Of a stretch of 64,000 nt of DNA, positions 33,623 through 45,325 are shown in pieces (positions within the stretch are counted from its first letter, which is position 1; the number at the start of each line of letters is the position of its first letter). A program made the position numbers and the translations under genes. This DNA comes from Aspidiotus rigidus (lineage: Eukaryota; Arthropoda; Insecta; Hemiptera; Diaspididae). The notes below the pieces were generated by a model. It saw only the letters and a program-made list of their open reading frames with translations, had not been told where the DNA came from and made no database searches. The stretch covers positions 496,001 to 560,000 of the forward strand of contig JAVHKY010000056.1 in NCBI GenBank assembly GCA_035079385.1. Direction: 5' to 3'.

Positions 33623-34290
33623 GTTGATTAACAAGTTTGTATGAAAGACTAACGGAATAAAATACTACTTATCCTATGTGTAAATGCGCCGGGGAATTAT
33701 TGAGACCGCTGATTTCTAATTTAGCCATTTTTTGGTTCTTTGTAAAGTAATTTGTGAGAAATAGGGACACATTTAGTTTTGATTTATTCATGAGAATTTT
33801 GCTTTTTATTTGAAAGGAATCTCAAACTTATCTTTCTTACATCATATAGGAGAATTGACTAACAAATGTAGAGTACGAATAATGGAGTTCTAGAAATATT
33901 TTCATATCGATGAAAGAAGAAAGTACCTACCTAAAATAGGGGGGGGGGGGAATTGAAACGAATGAATTCGAATAAATTTTCAAAATTATTGAAGACTACA
34001 GGGCGGTAACTAATTCCTCCCATAAATAAGTTTTTTCCTCGCCCTAAATTATTAAATTGGGAGTTATTACATGTACTAGGAGCTTGAAAAAAAAGTCATC
34101 TCCAAGATAAACTAAATATTGAGCTAAATGCGAGTAAATTCCCAGTAAGAGTAGGTCTTTGATTCTTTCCTCGCATTAATGTAGATAAATAGAATTCGCT
34201 ATCAATTTTTTAATTTTTTCAATTCAGTAACACTAGGTTTTCTTCTTATTCTGTTTACAGGATACAAGGTTCGTATATTTGAATTAATTT
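33623..34290. other. No recognisable gene; G-run at 33.95 kb
   Basis: AT-rich, with a homopolymer G tract at about 33941-33950. No coding or repeat structure seen. Confidence 0.5.
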
Positions 34291-34309
34291 CCAGACAAAA
34301 AACATGTCA

Positions 34310-34530
34310 ATGAAATCAAAATAAATTTTTTCGAGCAAAGAAATGATAGTAATAATAATTTAGTCTGGCTATGCCTGCACAATGCACATATTAGAAACAA
34401 GCGTTTTTTGATTAATTTTTTGTCTGTTGGTTAGAGAAAAAAACGCTTCTTTGTAATAAGTGCGGGCAGAGCTAGACTAAATTATTATTATTATCATTTC
34501 CTTGCTCGAAAAAATTTATTTTGACTCGAA
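34310..34530. mobile_element. Foldback MITE, ~68-bp arms
   Basis: The left arm includes AAATAAATTTTTTCGAGCAA, GAAATGATAGTAATAATAAT and TTTAGTCTGGCTATGCCTGC. The right arm (about 34463-34528) is its near-exact complement. The interior is about 80 bp and non-coding. Confidence 0.7.
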
Positions 34531-34780
34531 TCGTGCATCGCGACTCTCCTTATTTGGTCATAAAATTATAATAATTAATCTCCAATCACAACCCTCGTTT
34601 ATGACATAAGTTGAAGAAAGTAGGGACAATCGCCTCGTACAATTAAGTGTATAAATTTTAATCCGCGATCACTATTGTACGTATTTCCACTTGTATGAAA
34701 ATCATGTAATTAAAGAAAGCTCTATTTGTGCCTCTCCGGTGTTTTCTATCATCACAATAATATAATGGTACTTTTTGCAG

Positions 34781-34884
34781 GAAAACCGGCGGCGGCAGGA
34801 CCTTCATCCTCCCCACCACCACCAGCACCACTACCGCCAGCGCAAACCCCCAATCGTATTGAAGAAAGGTTTGCGTTGGCTTAC
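34781..34884 (+). CDS. Isolated candidate exon, proline-rich
   Basis: Flanked by a good acceptor (CTTTTTGCAG) and donor (GTAAGT). One open phase gives KPAAAGPSSSPPPPAPLPPA then QTPNRIEERFALAY; it uses two bases with an upstream codon and ends in phase 0. A second phase is also open, so the frame is uncertain. No partner exons were recognised. The GC-rich content stands out against the AT-rich surroundings, which supports selection on coding, but this remains a guess. Confidence 0.3.
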
Positions 34885-34946
34885 GTAAGTTGAATTGCTA
34901 TGTAGGTTACGATTTTTCAATAGAATTCCAATAAGTTGAAGAGCAA

Positions 34947-35005
34947 CGCGCAGTGTATTTTACCCAGCTATCAAATTTTGGCCAGTACAAGAAATACACT
35001 GCGCG
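34947..35005. repeat. Perfect hairpin cgcgcagtgtattt
   Basis: CGCGCAGTGTATTT at 34947-34960 and AAATACACTGCGCG at 34992-35005 form a 14-bp perfect stem with a loop of about 31 bases. Function unknown; it could be the end of a small MITE. Confidence 0.6.
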
Positions 35006-35677
35006 TCGCAACAATTTCCGGGAACTTGATAATTATGATCATTTCTCGATAACCAGATAGCCCATTTCGATAAACGGTCAACGGCATCGCGATCAGCGTC
35101 GAAAATACTTCTGGAATCGTATAATTGTGTTCATGCATTTTTCAATTTTTTTTGTTGTATAGTGTTTAAGGAACGAACTTGCACTATCGCTCTTCCAAGA
35201 GGTTTCCCTTCTCCCTCTCCCGAAAAATAAAAAATAATTGTGACCCTATAACACGTTCTTTCCAAGATTTCATCTTACCCTTGTTCACTCGTTTATTTAT
35301 AATGATGACCAATTACATACGTAAAACTTATAAGCATCTAGAAGAGATAGTTGGATCCTGTTGATCACTCATGCAAAAACGAGAGGGTACATTGAATAGT
35401 TCAGAACGATCCATTAACCGCTAGTGGAGCGTTTTCCTGGGTTAAAAAAAAAACTAATAATTTCCTATAGGCTCTTATAAAAGATTAACCCTTCGCATGC
35501 AATTATCTCAAAGACCATGCATTTTCAAGAAAAAGTGAAAATATCAAATTTGAAGGAAATTTGACGTACTTTAAATTAGTTTCTCATCAATTTTTCATTA
35601 AGATCCCATTTTTCAGATAATATGGCCCGTAACGGTGATTTCTTAGAGCAAGCATAAAACTGGTACAAGTATTTTGG

Positions 35678-36417
35678 ATTATACCCCATAAGTTCCAATC
35701 TTAAAGTTCCAAAACCGAAATGGCCAAAATGAAGTTCCAAAGTCAAAAGTGCCAAAATCTAAAAGTTCCAAAAGATTGAAAGTTCCAAAATATTTTAATA
35801 CATGTATACGAAAACGTCCAAAAATTTCCAAATAAGTAAATTAAATCATGTAAGTGATGAAAAATTATTACATTTGCAGTTTCTTCCTTAGAAGTGTAAA
35901 TTGTAGCCTACAGCTTTTAAATACTGCAAAATGTTATTAGCATCCGCGTACGTATTGTAACGTGTAACCAAGTTGAATATGCAGTCCTGTGCGTGCCGAC
36001 GACGCTGGGACATTGGTTTTCTGATCTTTTGGCCGAGGGCAATTTGCTTCAGCATGCATTCGGTGTCGCCTTGTTCCTTTTGAAGTTCTTTGATGAAGGC
36101 ATACAGGCTTGGATGGTGACGCCCCACAACGGTTTGGAAACGATGGTGCCATCCCTCTGAGTTGTTATTCGTACGTGATGCCCGTTCAATAACTGCGTTA
36201 TATTGGTTCCATAACGAGGGTTATATGATTATACACTTCGTCATTCTCCTAAATCCTATTCACTATTCACCCATGTGATAATTATCTTACTCATTAAATT
36301 GGAAAAATGACTTCAAAATTTTGGTCGTAATAGTTCGCAATATATGACATTGGAACTTCTATTAGTTTGGAACTTTTGGTTCTGGAACTTTCAGATTGGA
36401 ACTTTTGGGGGTATACC
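35678..36417 (-). mobile_element. MULE-derived element with GTTCCAAA subterminal repeats and 8/9-bp TSD
   Basis: Inverted termini: ATTATACCCCATAAGTTCCA at the left and the complement GGAACTTTTGGGGGTATACC at the right. It is flanked by GTATTTTGG (35669-35677) and GTATTTTGT (36418-36426), matching 8 of 9 bases of a MULE-sized target duplication. Five GTTCCAA words lie in the left end and three TTGGAAC in the right. The interior carries a MULE transposase C-terminal remnant on the minus strand. Confidence 0.8.
35888..36210 (-). pseudogene. MULE transposase C-terminal remnant
   Basis: Minus strand: LWNQYNAVIERASRTNNNSE then GWHHRFQTVVGRHHPSLYAF and IKELQKEQGDTECMLKQIAL. It aligns along its length with the C-terminus of the intact transposase at 48.47-50.04 kb (LWNQYAAAVNKTSRTNNNSE ... 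GWHNRFRIIVAKHHPDLFAA). Catalytic residues are deleted. Confidence 0.8.
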
Positions 36418-36426
36418 GTATTTTGT

Positions 36427-37630
36427 TACTCTTGCGAAATGGTGGCGAGGAAAGAACTTATGTTTGTACATCTTGCGTTCATATGTAAAATGCGGAGAGT
36501 GATCAAACTATCACTTCTAGTAGACTTTAGTAAAACTGTATTCTGACTTCAAGTTGTAATCGTAACCTGCGCCAAGCCAATAGCCCTAGAGCAACTAAAG
36601 TTGTAAAATAGAATACATTGTTACGTCCCTGACTGCTAAATGTATCGCACAGCAGGGATGGGGAGTTTAAGCCGATAACCGCTCGAGTGGAAGGTTAAAT
36701 CACTAGACCACAAAACCCTTCCACTCCAGCTCTTAAATGGATACTCCACAAAGCAGATTGGAACCACGACTATCAGCTTACAGCAGAAAGGGACTTTATT
36801 CCCGCTACTAATTTAATTGATCAGGATGTGTCAGCCTTTAGAAATTTTATGCTCCAAGCAGCAAATTAAACCGTTCCATAATCACCAAAACCTGTAAGAA
36901 AAAGCGTGCCTACAGTCCAGTGTTTTTAAAAAATTCCACCCACAAGCAATCTCTTTCAGCGCTTTGCGATCGCTTCCCATCTCTGTCGTACACATATCAG
37001 CTGATGCTCAACTCAACAGCTGATTTGTGATTGCATTCAAGCGGCGCGTGCTACAAGACTCCCAGATCTGATTGCGTGCGTCCATTTGTCCTGTTCTTAG
37101 ATCGCTTTCCGCACTTTTTAAAAACCCTTACGCCAAGTGTAGTTTAGTTAGCTAAAAATAAGATCGCTAACTTAGTGTAGGCAAATTAGACAGATTTTGG
37201 AGAAGAAACATTTTCTTCATTTATAAAATTCATTTTTCCAGGAATACTAATAATAAAAACAAATAATATGCAATAGAAAAAAAAATCCAGGTATTGTGGC
37301 AAACAAATACAAACAAATGAATGACACTAAATACAACCAAGGAAAACACGTCAAAAAAGGCAAAAAGGAATTAATAACAGAAGCCAAGACTTCAAAATAG
37401 TGTAATATTAAACTCGCACAGGAATCAGTATCCGCAAATAGTACCAACTTGATCAACAACTAAATCGCTACTAAATCCTTTTGTGAAAGGAGGCTGCAAT
37501 TCTGATCATTTCAGGTACCTACAATTTCGAAAACCTACAATGGAAGAATCAATAGAACCCCGTTGAACATCTGATATGAAACTACAGTATTCATACGTCT
37601 CAAGTCCAAGTTTTTATTTTACTCCAATCG
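36427..37630. other. No recognisable gene
   Basis: Only short frames; none resembles a known family. A stretch around 36.7-37.1 kb has slightly higher GC but no clear exon structure. Confidence 0.45.
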
Positions 37631-37643
37631 GTCATTAGTCATT

Positions 37644-38642
37644 GGGAGTTCGTAATTTGCACACACCTGCTGAGTAAAAAGCACACCATGTAATAAACAC
37701 ACACAAATGTTACCTGCGTAAATAGCACACCCTGTATTAAACACACACGATTTTCAGTTGAGTAAAAAGCACACCTTGTATTAAGCACGCAGGACGTAGT
37801 GATGAGTAAAATGCACACTACGTACTTTGCATAAAGTATACAGGTCTAGCGCGAATGGTACAAAATGTATGAAAGACGAGTACATTACGCAGTGCATAGG
37901 AAGTAACCTGTTCACTTAACATTTTCGTGTCATAACACGTGTCTACAGCATTACTCATGGTTTTCTCAAACCTTCAGAAGTTCGTGACGCTTTCGTTCAT
38001 GATCTTGTACCCATTCGCCCGGTGTGCCCAAAACTATCAACATTTTCCGAATATTTGTTAAACAACTACTTGATCCCTCCGACCCTCTGGGCATCTGAAA
38101 CTCGTGAACTTACCCGAACAACAAATGCGTGCGAGTCATTTCATAGCCAGTTTAACGAATAAGAGCCATCCTGATATTTTTAAATTCACCAACAAATTGA
38201 TAGAATTTCAAACCGACACGTACGTAACCATTCAAAGTTTAGACACACGAAAAACTGTTAGGAGGTCTTACGCGCGGAAGAAAGCACATATCGAAGGCCT
38301 CGTTAACCAGTACAGAAGCAACGAAATCAGTAGGCTGCATTACATCAAAAGAACAGGTTACTACCTATGTCCTGAGGATTAATTTATGTCATGTGTTTTT
38401 TTTTTCCTTTTCTAAATTGATTGATCGTCTTTGTACGTTTTTTAAATTTTTACTTAGAGCACACTTATCATTTTTTTTGTATTATTAACATGTGTGCATT
38501 TCACTCATTCGATATTCATGTGTGTTAATTACAGTGTGTGCACTTTACGCCTTGCCCGCAGCCGTGTGCAAATTGCACGGTGTGCTTCTTACGCAATATG
38601 CTTTTCAATTTTTTCAAATTTGTGTGCAAATTACCGACGCCC
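37644..38642 (+). mobile_element. 999-bp MULE derivative with perfect 9-bp TSD
   Basis: Flanked on both sides by TTAGTCATT (37635-37643 and 38643-38651), an exact 9-bp duplication as made by MULE transposases. Ends are inverted: GGGAGTTCGTAATTTGCACA and TGTGCAAATTACCGACGCCC. The left 230 bp repeats GCACAC/CACACA words with GAGTAAAA spacers, and the right 160 bp repeats the complement (TGTGTGCA, GTGTGC). It carries a transposase C-terminal remnant on the + strand. Confidence 0.88.
37990..38382 (+). pseudogene. MULE transposase C-terminal remnant (second family)
   Basis: The + strand reads LNNYLIPPTLWASETRELTR then TTNACESFHSQFNE, the 'RTNNACESFH..FN' block that follows the DDE core in many insect MULE proteins. 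A frameshift/stop follows, then SHPDIFKFTNKLIEFQTDTY, and the frame ends at 38382 (YYLCPED). Sequence differs clearly from the transposase at 48.5 kb, so it is another lineage. Confidence 0.75.
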
Positions 38643-39204
38643 TTAGTCATTACCTATTGTAAGATCGGAAAATGAAAATAGAATATTTTCGAGCGCGCTG
38701 CCGTTCACTGCCACTAGACCGCATTGTATAGTTGAACTACGTTGAAATTTCGTGAATACCTTTCCAAACGTATCTACCATGAGTTCATCACATAATTAGG
38801 AAGTGACAACTTTTTCCCTTTTTTTGCTCTACTGTAAAATTCTGTTTTCCAACGCAGGTGGCGGAGTTTCTCAGATCGCGTCACAAATAGGCCTACTGTT
38901 CAAATATTCACTAGTGCGATGCACGTAAAACACTGCAAGGTTACGTTTCAAATAGCTGCCTACGTATGTTTCGAGACGTACAATATTTGTTGAATAAAGT
39001 GTCAGTCCGCTTTTCTTGCCACCTTTTAATTAATATTGTTTACAATAAACGACGTTTCGAAGCACCTAGTCGTCATCATCAGGAGAAACGTACTGAAATA
39101 GAAATACAAAGAGAGAGGAGAACGGATACGAACGTGAAAAAAAGAAAAGGCACGTGCCAACAAGCTCAGGACCGGAGATAAAGCACCGGTTTTGAAATTC
39201 ATGT

Positions 39205-39735
39205 TGTTACATCTTAAAATATGAAGTAGGTACTTCTAACATCGTCCTCTTCTTATCATTATTCTCACGACCAACTATTTTAATTAAGTCAAAATTGAAA
39301 CTGTGCCCTGTATCACAAGAGTGAGAGGCTAAAGCAGGACGATTACTTCAATTTTAACGTCATTCTCGTGTTGGTCGACTCTCTTCTTTAACAGTTGTGA
39401 AGTCTCCCCCTCATAAAATATATCAGGGCACACCGAACAGGGAACCTTATGTACAACACCAGAATTTTGCAAGGTGGGGTTTTTGTCTTTAGTTTTTGAA
39501 AAGAATTTATCTCTCAAGGTACGTTGTAACTGCCGACAGAAACACAAATTTGGTTATCCAATTTCTGAAGGACCTTACAAATTATCGCGCTGCTTGGGCC
39601 TGTAAACGGGATCGAGAAATATTTCTTATTAGATAAACATGAATTATTAATACTAGGAGGGTCACAATACACAACATTCTTAATAAACTTAGAGGGATAG
39701 CCGTTTTCACAAAGCGTGTCACAAAATTCGTTCAT
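39205..39735 (-). pseudogene. PLE RT C-terminus and GIY-YIG endonuclease (left arm)
   Basis: Minus strand: CENGYPSKFIKNVVY and FTGPSSAIICKVLQKL (linker after RT). A frame change leads to NSGVVHKVPCSVCPDIFYEG then ETSQLLKKRVDQHE, the GIY-YIG nuclease with CxxC insert as in PLEs. After another frame change it ends ALASHSCDTGHSFNFDLI, KIVGRENNDKKRTMLEVPTS and YFKM stop. Known role: nicking the target for reverse transcription. Confidence 0.7.
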
Positions 39736-39979
39736 GAAATTTAAGGTTACAGTTCAAAAGGTAACGGTTAATCAGATTTTTGGTAGTGTTGGATTTTACG
39801 TGTAAGGGTTGATTTGATAGATAGTTAATAAGCCTACCTGTGGGGGGAGTTTTTTTATATAAATCAAAAATGGGGCTGGGGTTGTTTTCACATCTAACAA
39901 TTGTGAGACCTAAAAATCAATTGATCGGTTTTCTTCTTTTTCGACGGTAAATGTAATTCTGCTATCAAAGTTGTTCAAA

Positions 39980-40255
39980 CATTCCAGAGACGAAGACAAA
40001 AACCCCACCTTGCAAAATTCTGGTGTTGTATACAAGGTTCCCTGTTCGGTGTGCCCTGATACATTCTATGTGGGGAAGACTTCTCGACCAACACAAGAAT
40101 GACGTTAAAATTGAAGTAATCGTCCTGCTTTAGCCTCTCACTCTTGTGATACAGGGCACAGTTTCAATTTTGACTTAATTAAAATAGTTGGTCGTGAGAA
40201 TAATGATAAGAAGAGGACGATGTTAGAAGTACCTACTTCATATTTTAAGATGTAA
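39980..40255 (+). pseudogene. PLE GIY-YIG endonuclease (right arm)
   Basis: The + strand copy reads KNPTLQNSGVVYKVPCSVCP then DTFYVGKTSRP, a better YVGKT motif than the left arm. A deletion shifts the frame before the same C-terminal ALASHSCDTGHSFNFDLI end. Confidence 0.7.
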
Positions 40256-40777
40256 CAACGTGAATTTCAAAACCGGTACTTCTAATCTCGCCAACACTTA
40301 TGCGTCTTTCATTCGTGAATTGCAACTTTATCTCCGGTCCTGATCTTGTTGGCACGTACCTTTTCTTTTTCTCACGTTCGTAACCGTTCTCCTCTCTCTT
40401 GGTATTTCTATTTCAGTACGTTTCTCCTGATGATGACGACGACTAGGTGCTTCGAAACGTCGTTCATTGTAAACAATATTAATTAAAAGGTGGCAACAGA
40501 AGCGAACTGACTCTTTATTTAACTACTCTCTGTTTATCACGAAAAAAATAAAACTTTCTTTTGTACAATATTTGGTTAGATACGGCTCAACAAATTTAGT
40601 AAGTATATCTGTGCACTATCCAAATTATGCTACTGGTGTAAAAGTTTGGTTTTCCCTTGATTGTTTCTTGGTACAGGTGGTTGTCAAACAAAATATAATC
40701 ACATATTGTGTTCTAGATACTGCCATCTAGAATGATTATGTACCTATGGGAATTGTATATACGGAAATGGCACTGCA

Positions 40778-40878
40778 ATAGCAAAAGAAAGCAAGTTGGC
40801 TTCACACCGAGGATGATGACTACGTCGTTTGTATTGTAAAATAAAGTGGATGAAGAGCCAACTTGTTTTCTTTTGCTA
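40778..40878. repeat. Hairpin with 24-bp arms around a PLE-like GATGATGAC text
   Basis: ATAGCAAAAGAAAGCAAGTT at 40778 pairs with its complement ending at 40878 (23 of 24 positions). The loop contains CCGAGGATGATGACTACGTC, similar to the repeated CTGATGATGACGAC of the neighbouring PLE. It may be a further relic of a PLE end. Confidence 0.5.
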
Positions 40879-40879
40879 T

Positions 40880-41750
40880 GATCATGTACGTATTAAAAAA
40901 TAGCATACGACATGCGATATGCGTCCGCAAAGTGAGTGATTGGTCTCATAGGTACGCGCTTCACTCGGCTTCGCCTGATCGTTTCGCTGCGTACGTACTC
41001 GACCAAAAATCACTCACTGCTTGCACAACACACCAACCCCCTTCCCGCTGATCGGATTAGAGAGTTAACGTATGTTTTCTCGTGACAGGTCAGATATACT
41101 ATTTTAATCGTTCATTCCAAAAAAAAAATTGGACGTGAATGATTACTCATGGTCATTTGTTCGGTGGAACTCTAATGAAACGGGATCTTTTCCGAGGTAG
41201 TCAAACTGGTAAATGAGGCAAATTCTCGGAGGTAGAAATTGAAAAGGTCGATTCGATTTCGTATCTCGAACGTTGATCCTATTCCGATCTCGATTGTTGA
41301 CGTTTCAACCGATTCTATCCAAACAACCTCCGGAACGAGCAATTGCGCTACATTATTAAGTCTAGACCTAAATGTCAAATCCTCAAATCCACCAACGACA
41401 TCCATTTCTAATCTAGTGTGTCAGAAGTCACACAAAAATGACGAATAAAATAAATTGACAAATAGTCCAAGTTAGATAAACTTGCCACCATGACTTATGA
41501 TTATCCTCAAATCTTATTATTATTCATTACAAGCCGTAAACCCGTTGAATATTATAAAATTTCAAATTATTTTGAAAATTCTTGATATTTATTTATCATT
41601 ATTCATTAGTATTCTTTCAGTTCAATTTCTAATGTAATTCTTTTCCAATTATTATATCTCTTTTATCAGTAAGATCACCTGAAACAACAACAGCAGTTTC
41701 TCGGACTTGTAGTAAATTTGTCCTACCTTTATGGACATTGGCTACAAGGT
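40880..41750. other. No recognisable gene
   Basis: Contains a small inverted pair AGTGAGTGATTGGTC / GACC...AATCACTCACT near 40.93-41.03 kb. Frames at 41.17-41.45 kb resemble nothing known to me. Confidence 0.45.
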
Positions 41751-41754
41751 CGTC

Positions 41755-42453
41755 TCAAATAATCATTTTGATACTATTTGTAGAAGACAGTCCTTCAAAT
41801 TTTTTGTTGGCAGATTTAAACGATTGCACGTAAAAATTTATATTATTATGCATCATATTTTGCAATTCTTTTATCAAATCCAAATTTATAACCCTTGGAT
41901 CGGTATTTTCTCTCCGCAAAGAGGCTTGCTCTTCTTCATTGTCTATAAAATACAATTGCAGGAATCTTGCTTCTGCTCTTAGAGGAAGTAGATAACTTCC
42001 TATAGAATGATACAATTGTTCAAAAATTTGGAAAGTTATAAATATGTTTGGAACTTCATTACACCCTGAAGAAGTCATTGAAAGCGCATTGTTGTATTTA
42101 CGCAAATTATTAAGAAAATGAGAAGATCTGTTATCCCTTCCGTCTAATACTTTTTGAAGAAGATCCGGCATTGAGGGTAAATCAGGTAACTTAATCTTAC
42201 CACTCCCGCAATACAAATTTCGATTTTCAGTTTCAATTAATTTTCCATCACAAAATGTGCACGTAATTGCCAGATTCCCAATTGAACTTATACTGGTATA
42301 TTCTTTCTCAATAATGTACCTAGTGAATGGACTATTATCGTTCTGACAATCATTTTCCACATTATTTTCTGATGTCAAAATTTCGGAATTGACACGAGCC
42401 CTCTTCCCTTTGTTTGTCAAACGCCCCAGATTTGCTTTCTTGCGTTTCGGCAT
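41755..42453 (-). pseudogene. Helitron/Helentron Rep-helicase N-terminal fragment
   Basis: A 232-codon frame starting MPKRKKANLGRLTNKGKRAR (basic N-terminus). Then come CTFCDGKLIETENRNLYCGS and GKIKLPDLPSMP, corresponding to the 'C..C...L.......CC..G...LP.LP' region. FLNNLRKYNNALSMTSSG, FITFQIFEQLYHSIGSYLLP, ARFLQLYFID and LDLIKELQNMMHNNINFYVQ follow. This order is the conserved N-terminal part of insect Helitron proteins before the HUH Rep domain. The Rep and helicase domains are absent, and the frame ends in unrelated residues. Known role of the family: rolling-circle transposition. The helitron ends (TC...CTRR hairpin) were not identified. Confidence 0.8.
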
Positions 42454-42459
42454 TCACTT

Positions 42460-43205
42460 CGATATTGAATTTTCAAAATTGACGTGAATTGTTTTTCTTT
42501 TCTTAGTCCTCACATTACATTTGAAATGATGAAAAACAACCACCGCTTTTTCAGATAATTGCTAAGCAAAATCTTTATCGTAACCCTACACTATTCGATT
42601 ACTCATAGTATGAGTATTCAAAACTTCTCCGGTTAAAAAGAACTGTTTTCCAAAAATGATTGCCTAGCACATATTAATTTTCGATGAACGTCAACAAAAA
42701 TGATTGCTTAGCATTTTGAATCAATAAATTAATGAATGATACAGATTTTTCATCTCTTGAATCATTCATGACCCCCCCCCCCCCCCGCCAAGTACAAAGA
42801 TATATACTCCACGCCAATTGCCTGATTTCGTAACTTCAAATTTATTACGCATAAACCTTCTCCTATGCAAACTAAAGCAATGGAAACAAATTCCAAGTTT
42901 GTAGGTGAAAAAGGAATAAAGTTAAATGGATTTGCGATTTTGCAACTTCTCTTTATATAATAGATTACTCTATCATTGATTACAAAGTTGCGTCAGTTCT
43001 TACACATGTTGAGCCTTTTGCCTCAACTGGGGGAGGATGTTGAAAAACCCTTGAGTTTTTTACTTTCTAAAACTTTCTAAAATTTTCTACTATGAATTTC
43101 TACAGAAACGGAAAGTGTTGTGAACCATAATCATCGATGGTGGGGCTAGAAACCATTTATTTTATCTGTTTCTTCGAAAAATAGAATAATTTTGAGCCTT
43201 CTAGA
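42460..43205. other. No recognisable gene; poly(C) tract
   Basis: AT-rich with a homopolymer C run at 42772-42786. Nothing else supported. Confidence 0.5.
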
Positions 43206-43214
43206 ATTTTGAGT

Positions 43215-43960
43215 AAAGATTTTTTTTTTTTTTTCTTTCTTCTTCCGGGGTTCCCCAGTTGGAACTTACTCCATGGGGCTCGTTTATTTCGCGTAATATG
43301 TAAGACTTAGAAGCTAGCCCTTATAGGGAGATCGCTCTCTACAAGGGTTTTCACAACTTAGTTTAACATATAGGTGGCTTAAATAAGGTGCTTTTGTGGT
43401 CAAGGGTCGCCCACAGAGAATATTATGACGATCTATGCACTGAACGGGTCTCCCTATCGGGTCTCCCTATCGCACTCCAGCTGTTAGTCATCTTCTCAGC
43501 TGTCTTGAACCAGTCTAGACAGTGACCTCAGGTGTCAGCTGAGAAGAGAAAAATGTTGTTTAGTGGGAACATGTCCGGGGGGAGACTCCTCTGCTGTTGT
43601 CCCTAGACAGTGGGTAGCAGGGAGTTGAGAGAAAATGTATCTAGTGTTAATTCTTTGGTCATCTCCTCCTCTAGCCCAAGATTGCCTAGACAGTGGCTTT
43701 GAGGTTAGGGGAAAGAGAGAAAAAGATTAAATATAAAACATACATAGTTACATGAAATGTGCCGCGCACAAATGGTCCAAGACAGGGGACTTGTGCGGGC
43801 GTATACATATAATACATTGATATGAATAATATATTATAGTGCAACATCTTATTCTAAAGCTGAAATAGAAGTAAGAGTAGATCCGCATCGCTTGCCCTGC
43901 ACTCCACGTTTGGCCCGTGGTGACAGGAGTTGGCCGTGCTCCCAGTAAAACCTAACCTAC
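43215..43960 (-). mobile_element. Second copy of the R1-like LINE 3' UTR, strongly 5'-truncated
   Basis: Starts at a T-run (the minus-strand poly(A)) and continues with GTTCCCCAGTTGGAACTTAC, CCATGGGGC, TAGCCCTTATAGGGAGATCG, matching 4125-4220. It proceeds through the same UTR and ends inside one tandem-repeat unit near 43.95 kb. It contains no coding. Confidence 0.8.
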
Positions 43961-44145
43961 TACAATACAAAGCATTATGCAGCACTTCCCAAACTCTGGC
44001 ACATGTACGACTAGTGATATGCCAAGAGGTCTCAAGTGGTACGCAAGACAATTACAGAAAATGAAAAAAATATTATGAGAAAGAAAGAAAGTAAATTGAT
44101 GAAGGTTTTGATTAGATCTACTGGGGGGAAGGCGGTTATTTCCCT

Positions 44146-44147
<2 letters not shown>

Positions 44148-44202
<55 letters not shown>
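44148..44202. repeat. (CT)n microsatellite
   Basis: About 25 CT units, read as RE repeats in frames on the other strand. Confidence 0.95.
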
Positions 44203-44205
<3 letters not shown>

Positions 44206-44639
44206 CCTGTGCCTTCAATACCTAGCATATTTCGCATTTTTCGATTTCTCTGACCTCATTCTCCGCTGGTGTCTGCGATCCCTCATTTCACACAGACCGA
44301 CCACCGGATCCACTCGTATCATACATGCGATCAATCCCTAAGTTTCTAAAATTCTAAGCGGGTGCTCGAAATTCCTCTCTTCATATCCCGGAGACCTGCT
44401 GTTGATGGAATTGATATAGACGTACCATTTTGCGCACAGACTATTCATCTCAACAATTTTACGGCACCTCACGATAACTTAACATCCCACCAATAAATCT
44501 TTGTATCTTTTCAAAACGTGGTAGAGAGCGTATATGTTACAGGCATATTATAAAATCCGTAATTTCATAAAATGTCTAGACATTTAACAAAATGAAAAAA
44601 GTAGTTCTTAAGGGTCGTCATTTGGTATAGTATATTAGG

Positions 44640-45325
44640 CCCAGTATAATGAAGGCTTAAGCTATTTAGGAATGAGAATACACAATAGTGACGTCCATTG
44701 CCTCAATTAACAAGGTTAAGAAGGCAATCCCGAGTGGCTCACAAAGTGGGCTTCGAGTTTTTTTTTTTTCTTTCTTTTTTTTTTACTAGACTCATAGTCG
44801 TTTTGAGAGTGGCCCCCTTCACCTACGCGTGCGCGTTCAAATCTCTACCCCGAGGGTGATTCAAAAATTTTCGAGTTAACCCAGGATCAGTGTGCTGAAG
44901 TTATACTGGATTTATACTAGGTCTACGCTCCATTATACTAGGCCTAAACAAGTCTAGATATCTACCAGGCTACAGATTGGCTAGTATAAACCTCACATAC
45001 TCTTCAACAGGTGTATAGCTTTATGCTTCTCCTTTAAACTAGGCCAAAATAAGTCTAGGCCTCTACTAGGCTACATTTTAGCTAGTAAAAACCTGTTTAT
45101 AGTATAGGTCTACGCTCTTTTATACGAGGTCTAATACTGCCCTAACCCCTAATTTAAAACTTTGCGAGTTCACACCGGCCAGTTAATATATTAGCTTTAT
45201 AATAGGTTTATAATAGCTTTATACTAGCTTTATACTAGGATTTTACTAGTCTTAAATTAGACTTATAAAAGAGGAAGAAGTCCCCCCCCCCTTCAGCCTC
45301 GTTACTCCATCGGTGATTCAAAAAT
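44640..45325. repeat. Dispersed repeat 'tactag...' interrupted by the LINE
   Basis: Rich in ACTAGG/ACTAGTC/TATACTAG words. It continues after the LINE at 47.38-47.89 kb, so the LINE inserted within it. It includes GTTCAAATCTCTACCCCGAG then GGTGATTCAAAAATTTTCGA. That text recurs on the minus strand at 57.29-57.35 kb and, partly, at 45.30 and 20.58 kb. Confidence 0.55.

Larger units (their letters stand above)
38991..40527. mobile_element. Head-to-head inverted Penelope-like element
   Basis: Left arm about 38991-39487, right arm about 39993-40527, spacer about 500 bp. Both arms encode the same PLE C-terminus reading outward. The arms share the outer text GCCACCTTTTAATTAATATT and ACGACGTTTCGAAGCACCTA. 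The left arm lacks about 50 bp present near 40.27-40.32 kb. Partial inverted copies are a known oddity of PLEs. Each arm carries CTGATGATGACGAC...TTCGAAACGTCG, which has hammerhead core words but no good stem II. Confidence 0.75.

Noticed and set aside
40427..40457. Functional hammerhead ribozyme in the inverted PLE (CTGATGA ... GAAAC)
   Set aside because: Core words are present but no stable stem II can be drawn between them; kept only as a possible relic.
44036..44341. Frame of 101 codons with a long SL/RE repeat
   Set aside because: It is translation of a (CT)n microsatellite.
44735..44863. tRNA gene or canonical SINE
   Set aside because: A box-B-like text exists, but box A is too far away and is separated by a poly(T) terminator.
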